Below are positions 24,001 to 35,800 of a stretch of DNA of 64,000 nucleotides, one piece after another. The DNA comes from Lophius americanus (lineage: Eukaryota > Chordata > Actinopteri > Lophiiformes > Lophiidae): contig JBBDHG010000061.1 of the NCBI GenBank assembly GCA_037951165.1, positions 5,566,001 through 5,630,000 on the forward strand, given 5' to 3'. The notes beneath the pieces were generated by a model that was given only the letters and a program-made list of their open reading frames with translations, searched no databases and was not told the origin of the DNA. The number at the start of each line of letters is the position of its first letter. The stretch's first letter is position 1. The position numbers and the translations under genes were made by a program.

Positions 24001-27000
24001 AATAGGTCTCAACTGAGGGATTTATACCTAAAATGAATGTTGTGTCCAATAGACTGGAAAAAATTTTGGCTTCAGGGAAGATGCCATCGGAAAAAAAAAA
24101 GAAAATATACCAGATTTCATAGTTCAGCATGGGATAGACCTATCAAAGAATATTGCCGGTAGTGGGGGAAAAAAAGCATATAAAAATACAACTTATATAG
24201 CGCAAACCTCTTCCAAGGCAACTGTCTCCTCATAAAGTTTCCCCAGTGAAGCTCACTTCTTAATGCCATGTTTGCCTGCACTTCAACCCCCCAATGGCAC
24301 ACCTTTGTTTTCTTATCAGACCTGTCATGAGCTCACCTCCACAAGAGCCTGGTCCCTTCTCATGATTGGAGAAGTACATGTTTAACAACTGTTCCCTCAT
24401 CCTCCTGAGGACCACCTTGAGCAGTGCATTGTGGGCCTGCAATGATCTGGATCACCACCACGTTCTAAAGGGCTTTGCCTTGGACCATACGCTACCTCAC
24501 AAAGACTTGAGCTCTTTCAAACAGACAGACGGGAAAACAAACTAAAGAAAAGAAAAAAACATTGCAGCCTTAGCAGAGGAAATAATTTATAATTAATCTT
24601 AACTGAAGCAAATCGTTAAAACATATCCCAGTCCTATGATGGATGTTTAGACAGTACATCTAACATCATATGCTGTTGATTTGTTATCTCAGTATCAAAT
24701 TTTAAAGTTTCATAAACAAAGTCATGAGTGATTTCAATGCACCAAACACACGTGAAAAATAACTGTTTTGAAGGGCGAGCTCAGGAAGTGTTGGCCCCCA
24801 CTCTCAGTTCACATACCACCACAACCACCACACGGACTTACAGACATGGAGAACTCGTCTCTGGTGCCTCACATATTTAGCCAGTCTGGAGAAGTATATG
24901 CAAAAAAATACTTGTTAACGCCAGGTGTCTACTGTGACATGCAAGAATTTCATCAACCTTAGGGCTCATTTAGGATAATACCTACATCAAAATACATAAA
25001 CATATACACCAAAAAATATTAAAATGATCATATCCTACCGCCAAAGAAATTAAGACAAGATTGTTTATATTATTATATTATTAATTCTTTTCTATTAGAA
25101 CTCATGACATAGACAGTGCTTTTGTTAGTATGACAATTGACCGTGAACTCTACTAAACTATCTCTCACTAAACCCGCCAATGTTCACCCTCATTTCACTT
25201 CAATGTTGTGGAGTCTCTTCGTAACAGAGCAGTGAAGGTCATATCAGATGAACTAATCAGGCTATTGTAGACAAATAAGCCAGCTATCTCATGTTTAGCA
25301 CCACATATCAAAAATAAAACAGCTATCAAAAAATCACACTGGTCTAACGTCTTATTTCAAGAGTAAAAAAGATTTAAAAAAACTTTGAAGAAAACAGATA
25401 AGTCGAACACGCTGTATACAAAATGGGTGTGTAGAGAAAATACAGAGCGTCAAACCAGGATTCACACAGAGAAACATGAAAATGATGCAACTACAGTCTT
25501 CTGAGCTTCTCAAACCCCAGTTCATCCTTGTTTAACCATAGCTAAGCAGCAATAGTCTGTAGGGTATACAGATAGAAGCAAAATTATTTAATCATCCTTG
25601 GGTATAATCAGGTTTACAGGTAAAATATACCATTATCAGCTTTCCACAATAGACAACTCAAATAAGAGAAGTGTAAATAAATCAAATCTTTAGATTTCAA
25701 GTGTTTTTTTCCACATCCAACACAACGCAGATCCATGACTACCGCAGTCTCAAAAGTATTCAACTCCCAGAATAGCATCCCTCATGAGAACACACAGCAG
25801 CAAATCAGATACTGTTAAAACACTATGCAAACCATCACAGAATTCTGAGCAGAAAATTACCAAAGTGTGTTTTCTCTGAAAAGGCTTATACTTAAAAAGG
25901 GTGAACATGTGCAAAATCCAAGATGCACACCACCGCTTACCTGAAGTCACCAGGCAGTAGGCTTCAGCTGTGCGGCCAGAGCCATCTAAAAAAAATCTGC
26001 ATAACTTTTGGGATGGTGTTCAGTGAAGCAATGAATTAACAGTGCAAAGTTCCAGGTCCCTGGATGAACCATTAAGAGGAGGAATGAAGCACAGGCCGAG
26101 AATAATACCCTGCCTACAGCGGCGGTGGTGGGGTGTTGCTGCTTCCTTATGCACTGTAAACATGCAGTGTGTTGAGGGTAAGATGGGATGAATCAAGCAT
26201 CAGGAATTCCACGAAAAAAAATGACTGTCCGTGAGCAAGCTGAAGATGGGACGTCACTGAACATTTCAAATGGACAAACATATCTCAAAGTACACCATGG
26301 CTTGGTTTCAGAAGAAACCTGGACTCTATATTGGCCATCAAATGTGACCGACTCAAATCCAGAAGAATGATAGATTGTATTTGAAGAAGATGTATGCAGC
26401 ATGTTAAATCAGGAATATTACAGAACTGGAGGCCTTTGCCAAGGAGCAATGGGCAAAGACTTTCCCAAGGAACTCTGCCAAAAGCTGGTTATGCTTCAGA
26501 TTAGCAGCGGGTCATGGCAGAATAAGTATAATTACAAAATAGCTGAGATATTTATCATTACAAGGTTGAATAATTATGCTTTGTATAATATAGCTTCCAA
26601 CAGCATTTGTGCAAATAAGAGTTTATGTATCACTGTCATGTTTTAAACCCGTAAGTATCATTCTCATAGAATGCACTTTCCTCTTAATGACAATCCTCAA
26701 ACCTAGAAGACTTTGAAAAATAGTTTGGTATTTCGAAATATGCTTAATAACATTTGTGTATTGCAGAGACGTGGAGGACTTATCAGGCAGCTAGCTTAGA
26801 ATAAAGACTGGAAACAGATGGAAACCGCTAGTCTGACTCGGTCCAAAAATAAACCAATGACAGATCCTCAAAATGTTGTAATTTTATTATTTACTATTTA
26901 CTATAGATATGCATATATGATGAAGTTAAGTGTTGATGCTATGATCTGTGTTCCACCGTATTATACCATATAAAACTCAAAAGAATAATTTTTCATTTCC

Positions 27001-28494
27001 ATTACTGCCAATTTGGAATTTTGAATAAAACCAATAAAACCTGATGAATAAATGAGTGAATAGGATAAATTGACCCTGATACTGAAATCACCGATCCATC
27101 CATATTACCTATGACCGTTTATCCTGTTGGGTGTTGTGGAGGGCTGGACACATCCCAGCTGACCCCGGGTGAGAGACAGGGGGCACACCCCATAAGTGTC
27201 GCCTGTCTTTACCAGGATAAGCAGTTAGGGGAAATGAATGAACAACTGATATCAAATAATAGTTATACTTTTTGACATATTTTAGTTTTTGTTCCAGTCT
27301 ATATGTCAACTTACTATCCCAATGTTTCTGAATGAAACATGGTATTTCATTGAAAATTGTTTCCTTGGACTTCTAGAACGAGGCTTTCAATGAGCAGGCG
27401 TGGGGACCCTTTGTGAATTATAATCCTTCACTGTTGGTTGCGTGTGCTGTGTGGACTGATCTCACCTCTTAAAAGACACCAACTGTCTTTCCACACACAC
27501 ACACACACACACACACAGTTCTTAAGTGGGGGGACATCTATACTCTCTTTTTCTTTTCACAGGACACATCTGACTAAGGCAGACTCGGTTTCATACAGAT
27601 CAGACAAAACTATTTAAAACTGTGGCAAACCTTTAGAGATTTATGACGAGCTTCTAACGTGTGCCAGACGACCCACATTACAGAATCCAATATGTATATG
27701 TGGAAATATGTAAAGACAAATCTTATTAACTTCGCCTCGGGCATTGAGGTGAGAGACAGTTCATCTGTCCCCCACAGATTGGGTGAACACACTATTTTTA
27801 TGAAGTGTGGGTGTTCGTACCGGGGCTACACTGACTGGTCTCGTCTCTCCACTCTTCAGCACATTGATTCAGGCTGTTATGCAAGACTCTGTGCACCATT
27901 CTATAGCAGATTAGACACTCCAACACCCACACCTCCAACCTCCCTGCCTACACACTCACTTCAAGCACACATGGGCCCACCAGTTACATAACACCTTGTT
28001 TAACTATGTATGCCTACACATAATGGAGTAATCTTAGGCTTGTGCTCTTCTGCATAAATCCAGGTCCTCCTTTGTAGTATGATTTAAGGAACTCATTCTC
28101 CATGCCAACATCTCTGTTTACAACTTACCCCATGCCTGCAGGCTTGTTCATTCAGAGCTTTGACCCAGGTTCTCTGCCACTGCTCCCTGATGGACTTGAA
28201 AGACAACAGGGAGGTCAATAAGCCTTTAGCCCCGGCCTCAGATGCTGAACCTCCATCCCTTCCAGAGCGTAGCCTCATCAGGAATCCCCACACACACCCA
28301 GGCAGGCCGTGTGGTGGCTGCGCGTTGGAGATCTGCAGCCTGACTGGATCTACCCCGTCCAGCTTGGACAGCCTCCTGGCTCTCCACACTCGCTGCAGGC
28401 TGAGTGAATACTGAAGCAGCCATCCCAGCAAGATGAGCAGAGAGGCCAGGAAGAGAGTCACCAGACAGGGCCAGCCCAACACCTGGAGCTCCAT
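10432..28494 (-). CDS. c2cd2l: C2 domain-containing protein 2-like (TMEM24)
   Basis: ER-anchored lipid-transfer protein that moves phosphatidylinositol at ER-plasma membrane contacts and supports insulin secretion in mammals. Coding exons in transcript order: 28494-28129, 16440-16345, 16206-16087, 15658-15548, 14347-14234, 14096-14003, 13916-13784, 13685-13621, 13370-13234, 12968-12797, 12685-12593, 12322-12189, 11635-11422, 10682-10432. They sum to 2100 nt, 699 residues plus stop, close to the human length of about 706. Phases agree across every junction. Residues 5-30 form the N-terminal membrane anchor (WPCLVTLFLASLLILLGW). Residues ~80-270 are the SMP/TULIP lipid-binding region (LLSFKSIREQWQRTWVKALN, then FPLTVTQQSPAAVSMDTY). 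Residues ~285-412 form the C2 domain. LTPTKKVDVDRIITPDGTII and SERPSVDDVESDTASTGALE mark the tail. The basic patch RKKSGSFSRRLIKRFSFRSS (661-680) should bind acidic plasma-membrane lipids and be released by PKC phosphorylation in the human protein. Exon 9's acceptor is ambiguous (13370 or 13355). Confidence 0.95.
10910..11100. repeat. Dispersed teleost repeat fragment in c2cd2l intron 13
   Basis: Contains GGTGGAGTCTATCCCAGCAG, a CAGGGCCAATAGAGGCAACC block, then ATTCATGCTCACATTTAGAG. This is the 'TATCCCAGCTG ... ACCATTCACACTCACATT ... TTTAGAGTCA' consensus seen throughout fish genomes. The copy is diverged. Other pieces of the same family in this window are at 19650-19915, 27090-27240, 50985-51035 and 63965-64000. 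Confidence 0.6.
14909..15033. repeat. Long (TG)n microsatellite in c2cd2l intron 4
   Basis: About 120 bases of nearly pure TG with a few C substitutions at the edges, between c2cd2l exons 5 and 4. It produces spurious Cys-Val and Thr-His reading frames on both strands. Confidence 0.98.
16680..17160 (+). mobile_element. Decayed Tc1-like DNA transposon fragment
   Basis: The plus strand reads VMELHRSGKAYKAISKVLEF, followed by RSQVRHISSQWRRLGTTPKL, the paired-like helix-turn-helix region of Tc1 transposases (usual form 'LHKSGKGYKSISKSLGL..STV..I..KWRKLGT'). Further along, ACTGTTTGAAAGACAGCAAT, an ATTCCACAAAAAGAACAC stretch and TGTTGTGGGGATACTTTTCT match the catalytic part, but in broken frames. 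Terminal inverted repeats were not found. Inactive. Confidence 0.75.
19650..19915 (+). repeat. Dispersed repeat fragment (GGAGGAAACC family)
   Basis: Carries TTTTTGATGGTGGGAGGAAA, then GGCACCCGGAGGAAACCCAC, GAGAACCTGCAAACTC, AGAAAGGACC and GTGTTCGAACCC. This block occurs in very many copies across fish genomes, downstream of the block seen at 10910-11100. The orientation and family name are not certain. Confidence 0.65.
20560..21780 (+). mobile_element. 5'-truncated L2-type LINE with RT YADD motif
   Basis: A degraded non-LTR retrotransposon. HCYADDTQFYLSMKP, with the reverse-transcriptase catalytic YADD at 20579-20590, is followed after a frameshift by the thumb region (TEVIVLGPKHLRNN, GMTLASSTTVRNLGVIFDQD, HIKHISRTAFFHLRNISKIR, VHAFVTSRLDYCN). 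C-terminal pieces near 21060-21310 (SPVLASLHCLLVRS, FKILLLTTKPL) come in shifted frames. The 3' untranslated part contains a short tandem array (about 21535-21615) and ends in ATG/ATT-rich simple repeat at 21730-21770, typical of fish L2 elements. The endonuclease and most of the reverse transcriptase are missing. Confidence 0.85.
21535..21615 (+). repeat. ~20-bp tandem array inside the LINE 3' part
   Basis: About four imperfect copies of a unit containing CATGTTAAATGG-TTTAAT (for example 21553, 21574, 21589), giving a small minisatellite just before the conserved LINE 3' tail. Confidence 0.7.
26180..26530 (+). mobile_element. Tc1/mariner-like transposase 3' fragment
   Basis: The frame starting near 26188 ends in LYWPSNVTDSNPEE, a decayed form of the Tc1 catalytic 'DWPSQSPDLNPIE' motif that carries the third acidic residue. 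Downstream, GGAGGCCTTTGCCAAGGAGC and AATGGGCAAAGACTTTCCCA match the usual C-terminal 'LEAFAQEEWAKIP' region. The upstream half is absent and stops interrupt the frame. Confidence 0.7.
27090..27240. repeat. Dispersed repeat fragment with PuTATCC...CCCAGCTGAC core
   Basis: CCATCCATATTACC, GTTTATCCTGTTGG, GGAGGGCTGGACACATCCCA, GCACACCCC and ACCAGGATAAGCAGTTAGGG follow one another as in the common fish repeat that usually reads 'CCATCCAT...GGGGGGCTGGAGCCTATCCCAGC...GGATAAGCGG'. Same family as the piece at 10910-11100. Confidence 0.65.
27492..27518. repeat. (CA)n microsatellite
   Basis: Thirteen CA units in c2cd2l intron 1. Confidence 0.95.
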
Positions 28495-29060
28495 CAGCGT
28501 CTCCTGGAGCCTCTCATAACATCAGTCGGAACTCCCGGGTCTTTCAGTCAGCTCCCTTTAGCCTGTGCGAGGCAGCAGTCAGAATCAAACGTTTTGATTT
28601 AACGCGTGCGAAAAAGTTAGTACTGTGGAACAGAGATTTTACATAAATTAATGCACTTTGATAAGCCTACATCACTCACGCGGTAAAACTATTTTAGATA
28701 TCTAAGGAGGACGATGTGGCGACAGAATCAATAGCAGCTTCCCACCAACCTACCGTTTAACTTAAACGGCCCGAGCTGACGGTAATCCAAAGCAGGGCAT
28801 CGGTAACATGAGGCTTGCTCCGTGACGAAGTGCAGCGCTGCCAACAACAAACGAGCGTGTTCCACCTGCGTGTCATCGGCGATGTGTTTGTACTAAGTCC
28901 GCCTGTAATCTGATCGATAGCACAGACCAACCCTCTGCGCTCCTGCGATGCGTTTTAAACTCCCTTTGGAATCTCCGCTGGTCGAGCTGCGATTATTATT
29001 TGACAGACAGCTGCAGTGGCCAATAGGCGGCGCTGCAGGTGCGGGCAACAGCGACGTAAA
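28495..29060 (-). promoter_or_regulatory. Putative c2cd2l 5' UTR/promoter, GC-rich island
   Basis: Upstream of the c2cd2l ATG the sequence becomes markedly richer in G+C and CpG (for example 28740-29060) than the flanks, and includes CCAATAGGCGGCGC at about 29019. This is where a CpG-island promoter is expected. No TATA box or start site can be assigned. Confidence 0.45.
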
Positions 29061-29789
29061 ACTGTAAAAACATAAAATAAATAACTTAAATATTGAACGA
29101 CATGCTGCTAGTAAAAGTGGCCCTAATCTGATTTATTTTGCCAATTTATAATTCAGATATAGTTTATCAGAACCATGTGCACAGAACCAATAACTTATAA
29201 TATTTCTGATTTTGGACACATGTATCATTAAAGCACAGTTTTACATGATTGACTCTGGATATAGCGCATTTTAATGATTTATACTGTGGGTGTTTCATAT
29301 TCCGTTGCCAATATTTTGCACATTCCATTTAAATCGTCAGTGACATCATTTCATAATTTTAATTGTTGACCTTTTTGTACATTTTTAAATCTTACTCTTA
29401 TTGTATATGCATATTTGCCTGTTGTTATGTTCCAAACACCGAAACTAGTGCTTTATATTTGCATATTTGGCAGTAATACGGGTTGCAATACTTATTTTAT
29501 TATTTGCTGATATGTTTGTCAATATGTAATTGTTTCTGCAGTGTTTCGAAATGTATGTTGAGGGCACAGAAAGATTCAAGTTCTAAAACTTTGATTTTTT
29601 TTATTTATATATTTATGGGTTATTTATATATAGATAGATATAAATTTGTGTTAAATCAAATTACTTCACCACCATTTTCCATTGAGAAAATTAAGACAAG
29701 GTGGTATTATTCAGCAAGGCCTTGCCCTCTATCTCCATAAAATAGTTTCATGACTACTATTTATTCAGTAGTTATAGTTACTTGATATA

Positions 29790-31203
29790 CACTACTCAAA
29801 AAAATAAAGGGAACACATAATCATTACAGTGTAACTCCAAGTCACTCAATTAGCAAGACAACCCCTATTAATTAAGGATTTTGCATGTGGGAGACAAAGA
29901 CCATTTCTCTCTCCTCATCTTTTCTGGCTGATTCTTGCCTAGTTTTGCATTATCCCAATGCCCTCGCTTCTAGTGGTAGCATGAGGCGATATTTGTGCGA
30001 TCACATCAACCATGTCCTCCAGAACCTCCTCTAGCTCCCTGTCCCCCAACGGAACCAATTCAAAATCCTTCTCCTCACTCACAAAGCCCTCCACACCCAG
30101 GGCAAACAGCCAAGAGGCAGGACTTCTATCCGCTCCTTTATGCAAGGAGAAACAGGAGGAGCACTGCCAGTGCCCTACAAAATGACCTCCAGCAGGCCAC
30201 TTGTCTGTATGTTTCTGCCCAAACTGTCAGAAACAGACTCCATGAGGGTGACATGAGGGCACCATGTCTACAGGTTGGCCCTGTGCTCACAGCCCAGCAC
30301 CGTGCAGCCCGATTGGCATTTAGCCACAGAACACCTTTATCGGCAAATTCGCAATTGGCGCCCGAATCTCTTCACAGATGATAGCAGGTCAACACTGAGC
30401 ACATGTGACAGACGTGAGAGAGTCTCGAGATGCTGTGGAGAACGTTTGGCTGCCTGCAACATCCTCCAGCATGACTGGTTTGGCGGTGGGTCAGTGATGA
30501 TCCTGGGAGAAATATCCTTAGAGGGCGGCTCAGAACTCTCGCGCTAGCCAGGGGTACCCTGACTGCTGTTAGGTACCGAGATGAGATCCTCAGAACCATT
30601 GTAAGACCGAATGCTGTTGCAGTGGCCACTGGGTTTGTCCTGGTGCATTGACAATACCTCTCCTCATGTGGCTGAAGTGTCTCAGCAGTTTCTGGATGAT
30701 GAAGGCATTGATGCTATTGAACGGCCCGTTCCCCACAGTTGAAACCAATCGAGCACCTCTGGGACATCATGAATCGTCGCATCCCCTCCGCCACATCGCA
30801 CCACAGACTGTCAAGGAGCTCATTGGTCCTGATCCAGGTCTGGGGGGAGATCCCCCAGGAGACCATCCGTCGTCTCATCAGGAGGAAGCCCAAACATTGT
30901 AGGGATTGGAGTACATACAGGCACGTTGAGGCCATACACACTACTGAACCACAGTATGAGTTGTCCTGAGGGAATTCACAAAAGTTGGATCAGCTCTGAC
31001 CTAATTTTTCCACTTTGATTTTGAGTACGATTCTGAATCCAGTCATCAGTGGTTAATGATTTTGGTTTACACTGATCGTTCTTACGTTATTTCGTTCTCA
31101 ACAAATTACACTATGTAATCAATAAAGATTTTTAACTACAATATCTCATTCATCCAGATCTGGGATTTGTGATTTAAGTGTTCCCAATATTTTTTGGGTA
31201 TTG
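29790..31203 (+). mobile_element. Tc1/IS630-type DNA transposon, broken, with TIRs
   Basis: Terminal inverted repeats of about 27 bases are visible. The left end (CACTACTCAAAAAAATAAAG...) and the reverse complement of the right end (CAATACCCAAAAAATATTGG...) both continue to GGGAACAC and are flanked by TA. Inside, transposase pieces read RRNRRSTASALQNDLQQATC, QTVRNRLHEGDM, NWRPNLFTDDSRSTLSTCDR, PIEHLWDIMNRRIP and QVWGEIPQETIRRLIRRKPK. These contain the first acidic residue (TDDSR) and the third (PIEHLW) of the DDE triad. The pieces lie in three frames, so no full transposase can be made. The N-terminal DNA-binding part appears replaced by a LINE scrap at about 30015-30110. Confidence 0.88.
30015..30110 (+). 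mobile_element. LINE C-terminal scrap nested in the Tc1 element
   Basis: In one plus frame the sequence reads LPVPQRNQFKILLLTHKALH, the form of the 'LPVxxRIxFKILLLTxKALH' C-terminal motif of L2/Rex-type LINE proteins. It sits between transposon sequence at about 29968 and 30117. The scrap is under 100 bases with no tail, so it may have arrived by gap repair rather than retrotransposition. Confidence 0.6.
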
Positions 31204-32047
31204 TATTGTGTTTTTAGATACAAGAGATGATGACTGTATATACATTGATTTGGCCCATTTAAGATTCAGCTCACACTAAATAGCATATAGCGCTGTGTCA
31301 ACTAAGAACTAAAGGTGATAAAAAGATAAAGATAAAGGATAGTGTAACACAAAAAATCTAACCACCATAGAGTTCTCCGGTGACACACCTGGACCCCTCA
31401 TTGACTGGCACAACCGTCCTGCTGTCATCCTAAGTTCAATTTTGCCTAAGATGATTTCTTATGGCTTTGGCATGTGCAGGCCTGCAAAAGATTTTTTTTG
31501 CTGTTGCAGTGGCAGAACAGAACCTGCAACTGAGGCACAGCAGGCAGATCTGTCAATCTTGATTCAAGGCTATTACATAGGGTCAAGCTGGGTTTGGGCA
31601 GTCTTTGTTTCTTTAGCTAAATAATGCTGGGAAAGACACCCTATTGTGGAATGGTGAGCATTCACTGTCCTGGCGACTCATCTCACCAAATATTCAAATT
31701 CCAGCATGCCTATTGCTTTATTCCTGCTAAATTGCCACTACTGGGGCAGTCTTGCAGTTGTAATTTCCTCCTATAATTTACGTCTTTTTCTAGAGTTAGG
31801 TTCGTTTAATAAGGGAGTTGTTATATGGGACTAGATTGATAAAGGCATGGTGCCTATTTCTTTAAAAATTCTGTTTCTCATACTAATGACTACTCACAAA
31901 AATTAGTAACATGTGACCAAACTTATCTCAAAACCTGCACTACATATACAATGATCACTTTTAACATTATTACTACTGACAGGTGAAATCAAAATAACCT
32001 ATCTTGCTACCATGGCATCTGTCAATGAGTGGGATTTATTAGTTAAT

Positions 32048-32048
32048 A

Positions 32049-32081
<33 letters not shown>
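32048..32081. repeat. (AAT)n microsatellite
   Basis: About eleven AAT units upstream of dpagt1. Confidence 0.95.
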
Positions 32082-32837
32082 CAGGTCCAGGATAAATGAC
32101 TAATTTAGAGAATTTTTTTTTCTCATATTTGGCTAATGATGAGTGGTATGTTTTTATGGCCTTTGTAGATGAGAAAAATATTAAACAGCTGGTGGCGTAC
32201 TCTGGGTAGGCCCACTCTGGATATGTCAGCCCATTTCCGTCCCATACAGTCGCTGGTCATTCTGCCACTGAATAAAAGCACAGAAGAAGAAGTCACTTCC
32301 GTATCTTCTGAAGATAACAGGAAACACCGTTGATACTATTGATAATGCTTTCAGATTATTGGTATATCAAGTCCTCTGCCACGAAGCACCGAAATAACCA
32401 AGCAAATATACTGATATTTCATACAAAAAGCAACGAATTGTATTCATTACATATGTTTTTAAATGTAACTACTCTTTCAATTCCAGTTAAAAAGTGACCA
32501 GAATTGTATTTAACGTTTTATTTTGAAGGGTCTTACCGGATGTGCAGCCTTGTTAACACTGGTAACGAAGCAGCTAAATTAATGTTAGACGTAGCGTTAT
32601 GACAAGCAAGCAGTGAACAGCACCATAAATTCGAAATGTACAATATTCCCGTATGATTAATGGGCTTATTATACTACGTAAGAGTTGCTGAGATATTTTT
32701 ATTTCTAATATTACGACATGACACTTTTTTACGTTAGTGAGGACAGTCTACGCTCGTCCATCGATCGTCTGAAGGGGTAACGTCCGAAGAGCTACCTGAT
32801 TCATCTGTCGGAGAAAGAAAAAACAAAACTTAAAAAC

Positions 32838-35800
32838 ATGTCACCAGTTCCCGTCCTACCATTGGTGATCAACTGCCTCATGTCAGCTCTCGGCTGCTTG
32901 ACCACATTAAAACTAATTCCTGCTTTTAAAGAGCATTTCATTTCAGCCAGATTGTACGGATTGGATTTAAATAAAACAACCAAGAAAGAAGTGTGAGTAA
33001 TTTTCTTATGTATCCTATGATTGTATCCTTCAGATTGTGTCTAATATTGTGATAAAGCGTTTCTCTTTTCACATGTTAATTCTTGATTTTATGCTCTTCC
33101 TGGTCACCCTTTCTCGCAGCCCAGAGTCACAAGGAGTCATAAGTGGAACAGTCTTCCTCATTATCCTTTTCTGCTTCATACCAGTGCCTTTCTTAAGCTG
33201 TCTTGTGGGAGATCAGTGTATGGGATTCCCACATAATGAGGTAGGTTCATCAATGTTTATCGGTAAACCTGATTATTCTTATGAAATGTGAAACCTAACC
33301 CCGTGCTGTTGTCTGGTTAGTTTGTACAGCTGATTGGTGCACTACTGGCCATATGTTGCATGATCTTCCTGGGATTTGCTGATGACGTACTGAATCTCCG
33401 GTGGAGACACAAGCTCCTGCTTCCTACTATTGCTTCCCTTCCGCTGCTCATGGTTTATTTTACAAACTTTGGCAACACGGTCATCGTTGTGCCTAAGCCC
33501 TTCAGAGCCCTGCTTGGGCTGCACTTGGATCTGGGTACGTTAAAAAGTTGTTTGAAAAACTTTCACTTTCTCTAGTGTATGTTACCAAGCCCGATGAGAT
33601 ATATAATCCATCCAACATGTTCTTGGCCTGAGTTCTCTCTACTTTAAACCATAATATTATATCAATGAAATACAACTCTTCATCAAAATAATAATTTAAT
33701 TGTTTTTGATCGTGACACAGTCTGCATATTGTCCAATGTGTTGAAGGACATAAATGAATATTTTGGGGAAAGGAATTATGGTGTAATATTTAAGATTGCT
33801 GTTGTCAGCTCATTTCTATATTCAATACCCTCGGAAAAATACAGCCCTCACTTTCAGTGGTGCTGAGGTACATACAGTGAAATAAATGCAAACATCTAAA
33901 AGCAAATAGCATTAAAAAAAGACATGCACCTTAAAATAGTTTAAAATTAGTAATAATTACTTAGTTACAATCAATAAGATTGTATTGTTTTGTATACAGC
34001 CTTGTATGTGACTGGTGGCAATGTCTGACAACACTCCAGGAAAGGAAGCGTGGCAGATAACCTTTTTTTAATAGTTCATAAATAAATGAAAACAAGTGCT
34101 GGTCACTCTTCTCCTATCATCAATCATTCTGTAAGTTAATTACTTTCTGATGTTCTGCAGGTATTCTCTACTATGCTTACATGGGAATGCTAGCAGTATT
34201 CTGCACAAATGCCATCAACATTCTAGCTGGAATCAATGGCATTGAGTCAGGTCAAGCCCTATTTATCTCCGGCTCGATCATCGCCTTCAACCTGCTGGAG
34301 CTCAATGGTATGTGTTTTGTTTAATTTCTCACCATCAGCAATACATATCTCGCCTGAGGAATTATCAAATTGGCAGAATTTGTCATCCTTGACCGAATTA
34401 ATATGATACTGCAAGATTTATAAATATGGACATTTGATTATTTTTCCTGTTGTGTATATCTTTGCCCTAACATTCAAAAATGACATTTTCTTATTTGCTT
34501 TTAAATATCAGGAGATTACCGTGATGACCATGTTTTTTCACTGTACTTCATGATACCGTTCTTTTTCACAACATTAGCCCTTTTTTACCACAACTGGTAA
34601 GTTAAATCTAACAATGGACGCAATTTTTTTTTTTTTTGAAAATGCAGAGGAATAAAATATTGATTCCCGGCCAATAATTCTGTCATCCTACCTCCTCTAT
34701 TCATAGGTATCCCTCATCAGTGTTTGTGGGAGACACTTTCTGTTACTTTGCTGGGATGACGTTTGCTGTAGTCGGCATACTTGGACATTTCAGCAAAACA
34801 ATGTTGCTGTTCTTCATTCCTCAAGTGGTCAACTTTCTCTACTCTTTGCCCCAGCTTTTTCATATCATCCCCTGTCCCAGGCACCGCCTCCCCAGGTAAC
34901 CCGCTTCTCTTGACATTCAACTATGTGATATCAATTCATTGATAATTTACACTAAATTATGTTCTCTGTCTTACTGATATTTATCCCATATGACGCTACA
35001 AATGACAGGTTGGATCGAGAAACTGGCAAACTGGGGATGAGCTACTCCAAATTTAAAAGGAAGGACCTTTCTAAATTAGGGCAACTCATTCTGAAGGTAA
35101 AGCTCTTAAGTGTTCTTTTTAATAAGACCTTTATTTAACCAGCAACGCCTGTGACATAAAATGAAAAAAATCTCTTAAAAAAGCCATCCATGCCAAGTCA
35201 GACATGTACAAACACAGTTGCAGACACACAAAAATAAAAATGACATAAAATGACAAATACGAAAAAATAACAATGACTTATTCACAAATCTTAACACAAA
35301 GGATCAAGCAGCAGTTGTTTGAGTCAATCGGAATATCTGCAATCAAATTTGAATGCATCAACGCCATTTAAAATGACTTTAAAAACATCTAAAGAAACCA
35401 TCTCTCTTGAGTCGCTGATATTTTCTTGCTCTTGTGTATTATTTTTCTTAAGTGATTGTTTAAGCAGTTTGCATAAACACATTCTGAAAATGCCCATTCT
35501 GAAAATTCAAAAATTCTGAAAATCATGTTCATGTCATTATTATTTAGTTGTATTTCCTTTACGAGTAATATAAAATTACTAGTCAGCACTGTTTCAGAAA
35601 ATGAACAAGACTAGCCTTTGTGCAGTTTTCTGCTCCATCGACCTCAACTCTATGGGAGGTTGGCACCTTCAAACTACTGCATAGCCCCCCAAAATTAAAA
35701 GATTCTCAGTAGTTGCCAGTTTGACAGTGATGTAAATCACTGATGTGGCCCACTTTTAGGGTGTCCGAGACACTATTCTAATTTAAAAAACTATGGGATC

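Larger units (their letters stand above)
16441..28128 (-). other. c2cd2l intron 1, 11.7 kb, transposon-rich
   Basis: Nothing between coding exon 2 and exon 1 reads as a host gene. Recognised pieces are two decayed Tc1-like transposase fragments (16680-17160, 26180-26530), a truncated L2-type LINE (20560-21780), dispersed-repeat fragments (19650-19915, 27090-27240) and microsatellites. The exon 1 donor is GTAAGT and the exon 2 acceptor is CCTAG. Stretches 17200-19640, 22000-26180 and 27240-28128 hold nothing I recognise. Noncoding enhancers cannot be excluded. Confidence 0.8.
29061..32837. other. Head-to-head interval between c2cd2l and dpagt1
   Basis: Holds a Tc1/IS630-type transposon (29790-31203) and an (AAT)n run (32048-32081). 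The 1.6 kb from 31204 to the dpagt1 start has no recognised coding sequence. The last few hundred bases must include the dpagt1 promoter and 5' UTR, but no clear core motif is visible. Confidence 0.6.

Noticed and set aside
28160..28423. Frames opposite and overlapping c2cd2l exon 1
   Set aside because: Antisense and out-of-frame shadows of a GC-rich coding exon.
28495..32837. Bidirectional promoter shared by c2cd2l and dpagt1
   Set aside because: The genes are head to head, but their starts are 4.3 kb apart with a transposon between, too far for a classic shared promoter.
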